From contig NZ_PPRM01000026.1 in NCBI RefSeq assembly GCF_002902665.1, forward strand, positions 1 to 39,421: a DNA stretch of 39,421 nt, given 5' to 3'. The stretch's first letter is position 1, and each line of letters begins with the position of its first letter. The translations under genes were made by a program, and so were the position numbers. The notes under the pieces are model-generated. The model made no database searches and had not been told where the DNA came from. It was given only the letters and a program-made list of their open reading frames with translations. Source of the stretch: Macrococcoides caseolyticum. Its GTDB lineage: Bacteria > Bacillota > Bacilli > Staphylococcales > Staphylococcaceae. This document shows positions 10,501 through 18,917 of the stretch, piece by piece.

Positions 10501-10877
10501 ACCGCTGCCATCTTTTGACTAAAGCCAAAATATGCGCTTGTTGACTGAAATCTCTTTAATTCATCTTTATGCTCATTCAATATTTGATATGTCAGCATTT
10601 CAACGCCACTATTTGAAATATGCTGCAGTTCCGTGCTTCCTTCTTCACTTTCAAGTCTCCAGAACAGTCGATCAAAGGAATAGATTGCTGTACGCATACT
10701 CCCTTTAATCATCGCATCGTGACTTAACGCCTGTTCAATCTGAAAGGTACTTTGTCTTGGTGCAATCATAATAATTGGATCCCCGAGCGGTTGTCCTTTC
10801 AGCTGTGACTTTATTCTTTCAATAATTTCATGGGTCTTCCCTGTCCCTCTTCTGCCGAGTAATAATTGAACTGTCAT
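7521..10877 (-). CDS. addB: ATP-dependent helicase/nuclease subunit B (AddB/RexB)
   Basis: AddB is the partner of AddA. It has an inactivated helicase fold that scans for Chi and a second nuclease domain. The 1118-residue protein starts TVQLLLGRRGTGKT with an intact Walker A. The nuclease domain shows GQIDRIDIL and IIDYKSR. The four-cysteine iron-sulfur staple characteristic of AddB is complete: C754 (NQCAFKHF), then C1074, C1077 and C1083 (CLHCAFKSVC). The ATG follows AGGAGG closely. A strong terminator hairpin sits directly before that Shine-Dalgarno sequence, which leaves no room for a promoter between them. Confidence 0.96.
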   Translation of the reverse strand: MTVQLLLGRRGTGKTHEIIERIKSQLKGQPLGDPIIMIAPRQSTFQIEQALSHDAMIKGSMRTAIYSFDRLFWRLESEEGSTELQHISNSGVEMLTYQILNEHKDELKRFQSTSAYFGFSQKMAAVISELKKYNVTPSDVYTLLGKEMDVRTKDKLHDIYEVYTSLEEKMSGQYMQTEDMLVALCKMIETSKTIRNADIYIDGFYNFTTVEYMVIQSLAQHAKSLTIALTIDQTDPVLFRKTTETLNHIKTYLHERALTYHVDNMHVSYRFNDELNMLENSFSREVSISHTEHIHLSQHASVPAEAAHIAHKIMDLVRKGERFKDIVVLYRDESYVKQLIDVCRKHQIPYHTDYKELMIHHKAIELIRSLLDAFKTNMRMEHLFRALKTGLIAHEFKREEDLLLIDMLENVMIERGMYYDDLIHKRKLFYDEKDVYEQDQWDALLQYIDYLLSVIEPFKEGIVNAQSGRAFASAIYSFMLSISLPEYLMQHKDMAKDNGEQYIALTFDQILTGLNQVLDDFVLIMDEVTLDYKVMCDIIDVGFLALEYNAPPQGLDQIQILNLDLAKVENKKYVFVCGVNDDILPRPMKEDALITDQEKRMMQEIGDIQLAPTTDVLIQDEWFVFYNAVTHAQHSVYISYSLMNMNQEAMRPSRYLARLERQLHLEVQDMTHDLNPEDCITTYHAGIKHAVSHIEDDTWSDVVAVYETDPQFEHVFKLRHYRNQSEMLAEHEVSRLYGDTIKASVSRFETFNQCAFKHFANHGLRLKERLPYQFQSFQLGNIFHDALRHLSEKFKDQVLQVDAAVIASEIDDYLKASLPSVHYEVLYSKHYYQYIVKQIRTILLSTFTAIQRQTKYSNFKMACFETKFGKGGALDTQIYRFGKNKKIEITGQIDRIDILPSPEKDYVRIIDYKSRQTDLDLKQVYYGLQMQMLTYMDVVLSNTARLGLKSDVIPAGMLYFHVYNPKLSFNVKQGAAQLFDERFNKYSMQGFILDDIEIAKDMDTTLEAGQKSKIVPAMLKNDGSFNKRSSRTLALEEMHALLQHNKQQFMHTAQNILQGDSRINPVRYDKLNPCLHCAFKSVCHIDPILNQEDIRTFDKDIDPLDEIMKAVNKDAMDS

Positions 10878-10889
10878 CTGTTTCCTCCT

Positions 10890-10930
10890 AAAAAAACAAC
10901 TTTACAAACAGGAATATTTTGTAAAGTTGT
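10890..10930 (-). terminator. Terminator or attenuator between spsB and addB
   Basis: The stem ACAACTTTACAAA (10896-10908) pairs perfectly over 13 bases with 10918-10930 around a 9-base loop. On the minus strand it is followed by seven T's that abut AGGAGG of addB. It begins 9 bases after the spsB stop. By structure it is an intrinsic terminator, and its position means addB expression must read through it or start within it. Confidence 0.8.
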
Positions 10931-10938
10931 ATCTATAT

Positions 10939-11487
10939 TTATTGTGGATTAAAATTCACATGAAATGTATCTAGCGGCCAATATCTTACCTGTACTTCTC
11001 CTACAACCTGCTGCTCTTTGATCAATCCGAAACGTCTGCTATCATTACTCGTCTCTCTGTTGTCTCCAAGAACAAGCAGCTTACCTTCTGGAATGACCGA
11101 TTTGCCGCCCGCACCAGATAGATCACTTACTTTGAAATTTTCTGTAAGCAATATATTTGTCTTAGCAATTCTATTTTCCTGAAGGTATGGTTCATCAGTA
11201 CGTTCACCATTGACATATAAAACATCATCCCTGTATTCTACTTTATCTCCCGGCTTTCCTATAATACGTTTAACATAATCTTGAGTACTTCCTGTATGAA
11301 AGACGATAACATCGCCATGATGCAGTGTACTCAACTTATTAACTATGACCTTATCACCATCAGTGAAGGTCGGATACATTGAATCGCCACTTACAGAATA
11401 AGAAATAAAGAAGAATGTCTTTACAACAAAATATAATACTGTAGCAATGACAATCGCAATCAGCCATTCAATAAATTCCCGCTTCAA
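10939..11487 (-). CDS. spsB: Type I signal peptidase (SpsB-like)
   Basis: The enzyme removes signal peptides from Sec- and Tat-exported proteins at the outer face of the membrane. It has an N-terminal membrane anchor (about residues 7-27), the catalytic serine in SGDSMYP (S36), the catalytic lysine in DYVKRIIGKPGD (K73) and the C-terminal box GDNRETSNDSRRFG. I chose a TTG start at 11487 because GAGG lies 8 bases upstream. The resulting protein (182 residues, MKREFIEW) aligns end to end with S. aureus SpsB and puts the serine at 36 as in that protein. An in-frame GTG at 11496 sits within the Shine-Dalgarno sequence. No inactive SpsA paralogue is present beside it. It probably shares a transcript with the DedA-like gene upstream. 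Confidence 0.92.
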   Translation of the reverse strand: MKREFIEWLIAIVIATVLYFVVKTFFFISYSVSGDSMYPTFTDGDKVIVNKLSTLHHGDVIVFHTGSTQDYVKRIIGKPGDKVEYRDDVLYVNGERTDEPYLQENRIAKTNILLTENFKVSDLSGAGGKSVIPEGKLLVLGDNRETSNDSRRFGLIKEQQVVGEVQVRYWPLDTFHVNFNPQ

Positions 11488-11520
11488 AAAGAGCACCTCA
11501 ACTTATTTTATATTAATCAC

Positions 11521-12087
11521 TTATCTTTCCAGATGCCGCTCAATTCTTTTACCAATCCACCACAGAATCACGAGCACTATAATAACAATTATACTCTTTT
11601 CAGGTGCTTTCACAAAGGAATATATATCGTTACCGATAAAGCTTAAAGTAAACAACATGATCGCTTTTCCGAATAGAACGACCCATAAATATCTCTTTAT
11701 ATCGAGCGTGCTTAGACCTGCCACAATATTGACCAGACTGGAGGGCGTGAATGGGAAGCAGAGTAACAAAAATAATGGCAGCATCCCCCTATCATCCACC
11801 CTTCTTATAAATTTTAATGTCTGCGGATGTTTGTTTAATCGTCTTAAGAGTCGGTGCTGCCCATAGGTTCTCACTAAAAGCGTAACACAATATGAACCAG
11901 CTACTGCACCGCTCCATGTAATTAAGAATCCAGGTATCAGACCATAAGCATTCACATTAACGACGGCAAAGACCATAATTGGTAATATCGGAATAAATGC
12001 TTCAATAAACGGCAGAAGAAAAGCAATAATAACGCCAAGACCTTTAAATCGTTCAAATAATTCCAGTAAGTACGCTTCTGTAAACAA
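11521..12087 (-). CDS. DedA/TVP38-TMEM64 (SNARE-associated) family membrane protein
   Basis: This 188-residue membrane protein has the re-entrant helix motif of the family (FLLPFIEAFIPILPI with acidic and proline residues near positions 23-38) and the second conserved block GxxxGSY (WSGAVAGSYCVTLLVRTYG), followed by LLLCFPFTPSSLVNIVAGLS. The VTT/DedA superfamily is linked to lipid scrambling and undecaprenyl-phosphate recycling. Which of these applies here is unknown. It uses a TTG start after GAGGTGA. The gene lies between pgi and spsB as in S. aureus and is 33 bases upstream of the spsB start. Confidence 0.85.
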   Translation of the reverse strand: MFTEAYLLELFERFKGLGVIIAFLLPFIEAFIPILPIMVFAVVNVNAYGLIPGFLITWSGAVAGSYCVTLLVRTYGQHRLLRRLNKHPQTLKFIRRVDDRGMLPLFLLLCFPFTPSSLVNIVAGLSTLDIKRYLWVVLFGKAIMLFTLSFIGNDIYSFVKAPEKSIIVIIVLVILWWIGKRIERHLER

Positions 12088-12123
12088 ACCCTCACCTCAC
12101 TTTTAAGTGATTATAATGTAAAT

Positions 12124-12162
12124 ATTAAAAAAAACAAACTATGAACAGTTCATAGCTTGTTT
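12124..12162 (-). terminator. Terminator after pgi
   Basis: A 14-bp stem with one mismatch (12132-12145 with 12149-12162) and a tight 3-base loop is followed, on the minus strand, by a run of eight T's. It separates pgi from the DedA-like gene. Confidence 0.75.
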
Positions 12163-12182
12163 TAAGAATAACATGACATATA

Positions 12183-13520
12183 TTATTGAAGTCTTGCCTC
12201 TAGTTCTGCTTTCTTGTCTTCAAAGCCAGGTTTCCCAAGCAATGCGAACATATTCTGCTTGTATGCTTCAACCCCTGGCTGATTAAATGGATTCACACCG
12301 AGTAAGTAGCCACTCATCGCAACACTTAACTCGAAGAAGTAAACAAGGTAACCGAAAGTAAATGCATCTAACTTCGGTACTTCAACGACGAAGTTTGGTA
12401 CCCCGCCATCGCTATGTGCAAGTAACGTCCCCTGGAATGCTTTCGTGTTGACGAAGTCCAATGTTTTACCCGCTAAGAAGTTCAGACCATCTAAATCATT
12501 TTCATCCGCTTCAATTGTGACGTCGCTTCTTGGTGTTGTTACTTTAACGACCGTTTCAAATATGTCACGACGCCCTTCCTGAACATATTGACCTAATGAA
12601 TGAAGGTCCGTTGAGAAGTTCGCGCTTGATGGATAGATACCTTTAAAGTCCTTACCTTCAGACTCACCGAATAACTGTTTCCACCACTCGTTGAAGTATT
12701 GCAGACTCGGCTCATAATTGATTAACATCTCAATCGTGTACCCTTTGTTGTATAAAATGTTACGCAGCGCTGCATACTGATAACTGATGTTCTCAGAAAG
12801 CTCAGAAGAAGCAAGTTCTGTACGTGCGCTTGCTGCACCTTCCATCATCGCATCGATATCATGACCAGCTGCTGCAATCGGCAATAGTCCTACAGCTGTT
12901 AATACAGAGAAACGTCCACCAACATCATCCGGCACTACGAATGTTTCATAGCCTTCAGTCATTGCTAATGACTTTAAAGCACCTTTAGATTTATCCGTAG
13001 TTGCATAAATACGAGACTTCGCGCCTTCTTTGCCGTATTTCTCTTCCAATAGTTTCTTGAATACACGGAATGCAACAGCTGGTTCTGTCGTCGTACCTGA
13101 TTTAGAAATCACGTTCACTGAGAAATCTTTGTCCTGAACATATTCAATTAAATCGTTCAAATAGCTTGAAGATAACTGATGTCCTGCAAAGATAATCTGT
13201 GTCTTATCTGATTTCAGGTGATCAAATGATTTATTGAGCATCTCGATTGCAGCGCGTGCACCGAGATAAGACCCTCCAATGCCGATAACAATTAATACAT
13301 CACTATCTGCATTTATCTTCTTCGCACTTTCTTTAATACGTGCGAATTCTTCCTTATCGTAATCTACCGGTAAATCGAGCCATCCTAGGAAATCGCTACC
13401 TGCACCACTACCTTCATGGATTACATGATGAATATTTTTCACTAAGTCCTGCATCTGTGTCAATTCATGATCTCCTACGAATGATTTTGCCATGTCATAG
13501 TTAAATTTAATATGCGTCAT
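12183..13520 (-). CDS. pgi: Glucose-6-phosphate isomerase
   Basis: The enzyme interconverts glucose-6-phosphate and fructose-6-phosphate in glycolysis and gluconeogenesis. The 445-residue protein is the usual length for the Gram-positive form. It shows [12 protein letters not shown], the sugar-phosphate-binding [41 protein letters not shown] and the C-terminal [12 protein letters not shown] with the catalytic lysine. The ATG follows GGGAGG. A promoter with 17-base spacing and a palindrome resembling a CcpA site lie upstream, in the region shared with divergent argG. Confidence 0.97.
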   Translation of the reverse strand: MTHIKFNYDMAKSFVGDHELTQMQDLVKNIHHVIHEGSGAGSDFLGWLDLPVDYDKEEFARIKESAKKINADSDVLIVIGIGGSYLGARAAIEMLNKSFDHLKSDKTQIIFAGHQLSSSYLNDLIEYVQDKDFSVNVISKSGTTTEPAVAFRVFKKLLEEKYGKEGAKSRIYATTDKSKGALKSLAMTEGYETFVVPDDVGGRFSVLTAVGLLPIAAAGHDIDAMMEGAASARTELASSELSENISYQYAALRNILYNKGYTIEMLINYEPSLQYFNEWWKQLFGESEGKDFKGIYPSSANFSTDLHSLGQYVQEGRRDIFETVVKVTTPRSDVTIEADENDLDGLNFLAGKTLDFVNTKAFQGTLLAHSDGGVPNFVVEVPKLDAFTFGYLVYFFELSVAMSGYLLGVNPFNQPGVEAYKQNMFALLGKPGFEDKKAELEARLQ

Positions 13521-13551
13521 TTCTATTCCTCCCGTTCATAGTTTCACAATC

Positions 13552-13580
13552 ATTGTACTCGATTCAGCTTAAGTTCACAA
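13552..13580 (-). promoter_or_regulatory. Predicted pgi promoter
   Basis: Minus-strand TTGTGA (-35, 13575-13580) and TACAAT (-10, 13552-13557) are separated by exactly 17 bases, about 31 bases upstream of the pgi ATG. Confidence 0.6.
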
Positions 13581-13585
13581 TCCAT

Positions 13586-13608
13586 AGCGCTTTATAAAGC
13601 GCTTACAT
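13586..13608. promoter_or_regulatory. Palindrome with near-consensus cre site between pgi and argG
   Basis: AGCGCTTTATAAAGCGCT (13586-13603) is a perfect 18-base palindrome. Overlapping it, minus-strand ATGTAAGCGCTTTATA (13593-13608) matches the CcpA cre consensus WTGNNARCGNWWWCAW except at the conserved C and A near its 3' end. It lies just upstream of the pgi -35 box and upstream of argG. A CcpA role is inferred. Confidence 0.45.
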
Positions 13609-13645
13609 TGTAGAAACCGAAATGTTTTATATTTTTATTCTTAAA

Positions 13646-13687
13646 AATGAATAATTATACTTGATTTTAATTATGCATACTGATACA
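13646..13687 (+). promoter_or_regulatory. ARG-box-like operators and candidate argG promoter
   Basis: TGAATAATTATACT (13648-13661) and TGCATACTGATACA (13674-13687) each match the ArgR/AhrC box core TGAATWWWWATTCA with two mismatches. A possible -35 TTGATT (13661-13666) and a weak -10 TACATT (13684-13689), 17 bases apart, overlap them. AT-richness makes chance matches possible. Confidence 0.35.
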
Positions 13688-13741
13688 TTATTATGTATAT
13701 TAATTAATATATTAAATTTAAGTATTAATGGAGGAATTGAA

Positions 13742-14950
13742 ATGAACGATAAACAAAAAGTAGTATTAGCATATTCTGGAGGATTAGATACAAGTGTCGC
13801 CATTCAATGGTTAATCGAGAAAGGATACGAAGTTATCGCATGCTGCCTTGATGTCGGTGAAGGAAAGGACCTTGCACACATTAAAGAAAAAGCACTTAAA
13901 GTCGGCGCGATTGAATCGATTATGCTCGATAAGATTGAAACATATGCAGAGGACTACCTATCATATGCAATCAAAGGAAACAGTCTATATGAAAATACAT
14001 ATCCGCTTATTTCAGCATTAAGCAGACCGCTGATCGCTGAAGCACTTGTAGAAGTCGCACATCAACATGAGGCGAAATTCATTGCACATGGCTGTACAGG
14101 AAAAGGAAATGACCAGGTTCGTTTTGAAGTTGCGATTCATAGCATCGATCCATCTATTACGACACTTGCACCGGTACGTGACTGGGGTTTTAGTCGTGAA
14201 GAAGAGATTGAATACGCTAAAGCACATGATATACCTGTGCCTATTAATTTAGAATCACCTTACTCAATTGACCAGAATCTATGGGGTAGAAGTAATGAGT
14301 GCGGCATCTTAGAAGATCCCTATGCCACACCACCGGAAGATGCATATGATTTAACCGTATCACCGAAAGATGCACCAGATGAAGAAGAGATTATTGACAT
14401 CACTTTTAAAGCAGGAATTCCAGTTGCATTAAATGGGCAGTCTTTAAAATTGCACGAAATCATCAAACAGTTAAATGAATCAGGAGGTAAACACGGTGTC
14501 GGCAGAATCGACCACGTTGAGAATCGTCTGGTCGGTATTAAATCACGTGAAGTGTATGAAGCGCCAGGCGCAATGATCATTCTTAAAGCACATAACGACC
14601 TTGAAACAATCACCTTAACGAAAGATGTGCAGCATTTTAAGCCCTATGTTGAGCAGCAGTTTGCTAACCTTATATATAATGGCTTATTCTTCTCTCCATT
14701 AGCAGACCATCTGAAACATCTGTTGACGGATATGCAGCAATACGTTAATGGTGAAACAAAGGTTAAGCTCTATAAGGGAAACATCACAGTAATCGGGAGA
14801 AAAAGTGATAACACTCTATATAACGAGAAGCTCGCAACTTATACGAAAGAAGATACATTCAACCAGCAGGCAAGCGTCGGATTCATTGAAATCTATGAAC
14901 TTCCAGTGAAGCAGGCAACGAGAGTGTATAGAGGTGATGCACATGAATAA
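13742..14950 (+). CDS. argG: Argininosuccinate synthase
   Basis: The enzyme joins citrulline and aspartate using ATP to make argininosuccinate, the penultimate step of arginine synthesis. The 402-residue protein begins [20 protein letters not shown], which contains the PP-loop ATP motif. It also has [15 protein letters not shown] and [17 protein letters not shown], all typical of the family. The ATG at 13742 has GGAGG 7 bases upstream. The reading frame stays open further upstream but without a ribosome site. The stop overlaps the argH start by 8 bases, and argGH form a two-gene operon. Confidence 0.97.
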   Translation: MNDKQKVVLAYSGGLDTSVAIQWLIEKGYEVIACCLDVGEGKDLAHIKEKALKVGAIESIMLDKIETYAEDYLSYAIKGNSLYENTYPLISALSRPLIAEALVEVAHQHEAKFIAHGCTGKGNDQVRFEVAIHSIDPSITTLAPVRDWGFSREEEIEYAKAHDIPVPINLESPYSIDQNLWGRSNECGILEDPYATPPEDAYDLTVSPKDAPDEEEIIDITFKAGIPVALNGQSLKLHEIIKQLNESGGKHGVGRIDHVENRLVGIKSREVYEAPGAMIILKAHNDLETITLTKDVQHFKPYVEQQFANLIYNGLFFSPLADHLKHLLTDMQQYVNGETKVKLYKGNITVIGRKSDNTLYNEKLATYTKEDTFNQQASVGFIEIYELPVKQATRVYRGDAHE

Positions 14951-16316
14951 AGCGCTGTGGGGTGGCAGATTTAAAGAAAGTATGAGTGAACAGGTCGCCG
15001 ACTTCAATCAATCGATTGAAGTCGATGCGAGACTGTTCTACCAAGATATTAAAGGAAGTATCGCGCATGTTACGATGCTTGAGAAGACGTATATCATCAC
15101 TTCAGATGAAGCGAATCAAATTATCAATGGACTACAGGGCATTATAGCAGACTATGAAGCGGGTAACGTCACTTTCAAAAAAGAACTAGAAGACATCCAT
15201 CTTAATATCGAGAAACTACTGATAGAAAAGATCGGCCCTGTTGGAGGAAAGATGCATACCGCTCGTTCAAGAAATGATCAGGTCGCAACAGACATGCACT
15301 TGTATGCAAAAGAGATGACAGAGGCCATCATTACATCTATAAAAGCATTACAACACGTCATAATCGATTTAAGCAAGCAGTACCATACTGTAATTATGCC
15401 GGGATATACCCACCTTCAGCGTGCACAACCGATTCTTTTCAGCCATCATATCATGACATATTTCTGGATGCTGGAACGTGATAAAGCAAGATTCAGTGAA
15501 GGCTTAAAACGCATCAATATATCACCACTCGGTTCGGGAGCACTTGCAGGAACGACCTTTCCCATTGACCAGCAGTATACAGCTTCACTACTCGAATTTG
15601 ACGATGTCTATGCAAACAGCATCGATGCAGTAAGCGACAGAGACTATGTACTCGATATAATGCATAATATTAATCTTCTTATGATGCATCTATCGCGCTT
15701 CTCTGAAGAGATCATTCTTTGGTGCAGCGAAGAATTTAAGTTTGTAACTTTAAGCGATGCCTATACAACAGGTTCCTCTATTATGCCTCAGAAGAAGAAT
15801 CCAGATATGGCCGAACTCATACGAGGTAAATCCGGAACAGTGGCAGGTAACTATATGGGACTGCTGATGACGATCAAAGGTTTACCACTTGCATACAATA
15901 AAGACTTACAAGAAGACAAGAAAGGATTCTTCGATAGCATCGATACAGCATTGCAGTCTGTTCAAATATTCACTGGTATGGTAGATACGATGGAAGTCAA
16001 TGCAGCGCATCTCTCGAATATCACACAAAATGATTTCTCAAATGCGACGGAACTTGCAGACTATCTGGTAACGCTCGGTATTCCTTTTAGAGACGCACAT
16101 GAAATAACAGGACAACTCGTACTTTATGCAATTGATAACAATATACTGCTAAAAGATATTCCATTAGACCATTATCAAGGTGTTAATAAAGATATCACGA
16201 ACGATATATATACGAAGCTCGATCCCGAACATGCAGTAAATAGAAGACTTAGTGACAATGGAACAAGTACAAAAAGCGTGTTGAATCAAATCGCAAAAGC
16301 AGAACAATACATGTAA
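14943..16316 (+). CDS. argH: Argininosuccinate lyase
   Basis: The enzyme splits argininosuccinate into arginine and fumarate. The 457-residue protein begins NKALWGGRF and has the fumarase/aspartase-superfamily signature [19 protein letters not shown] near residue 280, containing the mobile catalytic-serine loop. It also shows [15 protein letters not shown] and [14 protein letters not shown] chose the ATG at 14943, preceded by GAGGTGATG, over upstream in-frame ATGs. Overlap with argG indicates translational coupling. A bidirectional terminator follows directly. Confidence 0.97.
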   Translation: MNKALWGGRFKESMSEQVADFNQSIEVDARLFYQDIKGSIAHVTMLEKTYIITSDEANQIINGLQGIIADYEAGNVTFKKELEDIHLNIEKLLIEKIGPVGGKMHTARSRNDQVATDMHLYAKEMTEAIITSIKALQHVIIDLSKQYHTVIMPGYTHLQRAQPILFSHHIMTYFWMLERDKARFSEGLKRINISPLGSGALAGTTFPIDQQYTASLLEFDDVYANSIDAVSDRDYVLDIMHNINLLMMHLSRFSEEIILWCSEEFKFVTLSDAYTTGSSIMPQKKNPDMAELIRGKSGTVAGNYMGLLMTIKGLPLAYNKDLQEDKKGFFDSIDTALQSVQIFTGMVDTMEVNAAHLSNITQNDFSNATELADYLVTLGIPFRDAHEITGQLVLYAIDNNILLKDIPLDHYQGVNKDITNDIYTKLDPEHAVNRRLSDNGTSTKSVLNQIAKAEQYM

Positions 16317-16343
16317 AAAAGCAGCGGAATCCGCTGCTTTTTA
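16315..16343. terminator. Bidirectional terminator between argH and the alcohol dehydrogenase gene
   Basis: GCAGCGGA and TCCGCTGC form a near-perfect palindromic stem (16321-16337), flanked by A's on the left and T's on the right. It can serve argH on the plus strand and the convergent minus-strand gene. Confidence 0.85.
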
Positions 16344-16357
16344 TCTACTGTTGAATA

Positions 16358-17518
16358 TTATAATGCTGCTTTATAGATTGCTAGTATGTCTTCACGTTGT
16401 AACTTATAGAAGTTACCGAATGGGCCATAGACTAAAGTTTTATCTGCAAATGCTTCTAAATCTTCAGCTTTCACTCCATAATCAGATAACTTCTGTTTCG
16501 CTCCTAAACCTGTCCAGAAGTTCTGAATTTCATCAATCGCATAATTAATCTTTTCTTCATCTGACAAAGATGCCTCTACATTGAACACATCTTCAGCAAA
16601 CTTCACAAATCGTGCCGGAGACTGCTTACTTACATAACGCATCCACTCAGGGAATAATATCGCAAGACCTGCACCGTGTGCAATATCGTATACAGCACTT
16701 ACTGCATGTTCTAGATTATGTGTTGCCCAGTCACCAACGTAGCCTAATCGTAAGAAGCCGTTTAATGCAACTGTTGATGATAACATCAATGTCTCACGTG
16801 CTTCGTAATTTTCTGGTTCTTTCACTGCAATTGGTCCAGTCTTCATCACAGTCTTCAGTACGCCACTGATCATCTGGTCTTGTACTTCTGTATTATCTGC
16901 TTCGTTAAAGTATTGTTCTAATAGGTGACTCATGCTATCGATAATACCATTCACTGTCTGATGCTCTGGTAATGTGTATAGAACTTCCGGATTTAACAGA
17001 CTAAACTTAGGGAATACAAGAGGTGAACCCCATCCTAACTTCTCCTTCGTCTCCCAGTTTGTAATAACACTGCCTGAGTTCATTTCAGAACCAGTTGCAG
17101 ATAATGTTAATACCGTTCCAAACGGTACAGCATCTTGTACTTGTGCTTTACGTGTAACGATATCCCATGCATCACCGTCATATTTACTTGCAGCTGCAAT
17201 CAATTTCGTACCATCGATGACAGATCCACCACCGACTGCTACGATAAAATCGATATTATTCTCTTTAACGATTTCTACGCCTTTACGTACCGTTTCAACA
17301 CGTGGATTCGGTTCAATTCCAGACAGTTCAAATACTTCAAAGTCTGATAGCTTTTCCATTACTTTGTCATAAAGACCTGTCTTCTTAATGCTTCCTCCTC
17401 CGTATGTAAGTAGTACTTTATTTCCGTTACTATAAGCTTTCACCATATCGTCCAACTGTTCTAGACTTTCTTTTCCAAATACCAGTTTAACTGGATTATA
17501 AAATGTAAATTGATTCAT
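16358..17518 (-). CDS. Iron-containing alcohol dehydrogenase (BdhA/YugJ-like)
   Basis: This 386-residue group III alcohol dehydrogenase reduces aldehydes or oxidises primary alcohols with NAD(P)H. It has the cofactor motif VGGGSVIDGTK near residue 95. The metal-binding pattern is visible as D and H in IIDSMSHLLEQY, and two histidines in HNLEHAVSAVYDIAHGAGLA. The ATG at 17518 follows AGGAGG closely. In-frame upstream starts fall inside a terminator stem and are rejected. In S. aureus I recall glpQ between argH and gudB, so this gene is a difference in content. Natural substrate unknown. A terminator-like hairpin immediately precedes its Shine-Dalgarno sequence. Confidence 0.9.
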   Translation of the reverse strand: MNQFTFYNPVKLVFGKESLEQLDDMVKAYSNGNKVLLTYGGGSIKKTGLYDKVMEKLSDFEVFELSGIEPNPRVETVRKGVEIVKENNIDFIVAVGGGSVIDGTKLIAAASKYDGDAWDIVTRKAQVQDAVPFGTVLTLSATGSEMNSGSVITNWETKEKLGWGSPLVFPKFSLLNPEVLYTLPEHQTVNGIIDSMSHLLEQYFNEADNTEVQDQMISGVLKTVMKTGPIAVKEPENYEARETLMLSSTVALNGFLRLGYVGDWATHNLEHAVSAVYDIAHGAGLAILFPEWMRYVSKQSPARFVKFAEDVFNVEASLSDEEKINYAIDEIQNFWTGLGAKQKLSDYGVKAEDLEAFADKTLVYGPFGNFYKLQREDILAIYKAAL

Positions 17519-17530
17519 TACTTCCTCCTG

Positions 17531-17572
17531 AAATAAAAATGACATAACATGCAAGTAAGCATATTATGTCAT
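17531..17572 (-). terminator. Terminator after gudB, abutting the alcohol dehydrogenase ribosome site
   Basis: Arms 17539-17552 and 17559-17572 pair over 14 positions with one mismatch around a 6-base loop. On the minus strand TTTTTATTT follows, and AGGAGG of the next gene starts only one or two bases later. Confidence 0.75.
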
Positions 17573-17595
17573 AAAAAATATATAATTGAAAATGA

Positions 17596-18840
17596 TTAAG
17601 CCCATCCACGGTAACGTGCAGCTTCTGCTGTACGTTTAATCCCGATAATGTATGCTGCTAGGCGCATATCAATATTTCTGTTTTGAGATAATGTATATAC
17701 ATTATCAAATGCAGTTACAAGCTTATCTCTTAACTTCTCATTAACTTCTTCTTCTGTCCAGTAATATCCTTGATTATTCTGTACCCATTCAAAGTATGAT
17801 ACTGTAACGCCACCTGCACTTGCAAGTACATCTGGCACAAGTAGAATGCCACGTTCAGTTAAAATTTTAGTTGCTTCAGGTGTTGTTGGACCGTTTGCAG
17901 CTTCAACTACGATATCAGCTTTAATATCATGTGCATTATCGCCAGTAATCTGGTTAGAAATTGCAGCTGGTACTAGAATGTCACAATCTAATTCGAATAG
18001 TTCCTTATTAGTGATTGTATCTTCAAAAAGATTCGTTACTGTACCGAAGCTATCACGACGATCTAATAAATAATCGATGTCTAAGCCATTTGGATCATGT
18101 AAAGCACCATACGCATCTGAAATTCCGACAACTTTAGCGCCAGCATCATATAAGAACTTCGCTAAGAAACTTCCTGCATTACCGAAACCTTGAATAACAA
18201 CTCGAGCATCTTTAATGTGCTTACCACGACGTTTTGCTGCTTCTTCTATTGCAATTACTACACCTAATGCAGTGGAACGGTCACGTCCTTGTGATCCTCC
18301 AAGTACAATCGGTTTTCCTGTAATAAATCCTGGAGAATTGAATGCATCCATCATGCTGTATTCATCCATCATCCAAGCCATAATCTGACTGTTTGTAAAT
18401 ACGTCCGGTGCTGGAATATCTTTCGTTGGACCTACGATTTGAGAAATCGCACGAACATAGCCACGAGATAAACGTTCAACTTCATGAATGCTCATCTGAC
18501 GTGGATCACACACGATACCCCCTTTACCTCCACCGTATGGCAGATCAACGATACCGCATTTTAATGTCATCCACATTGATAAAGCCTTTACTTCATCTTC
18601 ATCAACATCCGGGTGGAAACGTACCCCACCTTTAGTAGGACCTACAGCATCATTATGCTGAGCACGGTAACCCGTGAAAGTTTTAACCGAACCATCATCC
18701 ATACGCACTGGGATGCGTACTGTTAATAGACGTAATGGTTCTTTCACTAAATCATACATACCTTCATCAAAGCCTAATTTTTCTAAAGCTTCATGAATAA
18801 TTTCCTGTGTAGATGACACTAAGTTAGTAGTTTCTGACAT
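17596..18840 (-). CDS. gudB: NAD-specific glutamate dehydrogenase
   Basis: The enzyme oxidatively deaminates glutamate to 2-oxoglutarate and ammonium, feeding amino acids into the TCA cycle. The 414-residue protein has the hexameric GDH signature: GPTKGGVRFHP, the substrate/catalytic lysine segment LPYGGGKGGI, KDIPAPDVFTN, and the Rossmann motif VVIQGFGNAGSFLA. The ATG follows AGAGGCG. It lies downstream of rocA and rocD, completing the path from ornithine to 2-oxoglutarate. A consensus CcpA site just after the rocD stop suggests repression when glucose is available. Confidence 0.95.
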   Translation of the reverse strand: MSETTNLVSSTQEIIHEALEKLGFDEGMYDLVKEPLRLLTVRIPVRMDDGSVKTFTGYRAQHNDAVGPTKGGVRFHPDVDEDEVKALSMWMTLKCGIVDLPYGGGKGGIVCDPRQMSIHEVERLSRGYVRAISQIVGPTKDIPAPDVFTNSQIMAWMMDEYSMMDAFNSPGFITGKPIVLGGSQGRDRSTALGVVIAIEEAAKRRGKHIKDARVVIQGFGNAGSFLAKFLYDAGAKVVGISDAYGALHDPNGLDIDYLLDRRDSFGTVTNLFEDTITNKELFELDCDILVPAAISNQITGDNAHDIKADIVVEAANGPTTPEATKILTERGILLVPDVLASAGGVTVSYFEWVQNNQGYYWTEEEVNEKLRDKLVTAFDNVYTLSQNRNIDMRLAAYIIGIKRTAEAARYRGWA

Positions 18841-18917
18841 TTTATTCGCCTCTTTTTTTATTCTATAATTCTACATTGTTAATTGTAACATATTAAAAAA
18901 CTTTTAAAAGTCCAAAA

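Noticed and set aside
11447-11866. 139-codon plus-strand frame opposite spsB and the DedA-like gene
   Set aside because: It spans two well-supported minus-strand genes and shows no domain or Shine-Dalgarno sequence.
13661-13741. N-terminal extension of argG to an upstream ATG-type start
   Set aside because: The extension is hydrophobic and unlike ArgG, it would overlap the control region, and GGAGG is correctly placed for the ATG at 13742.
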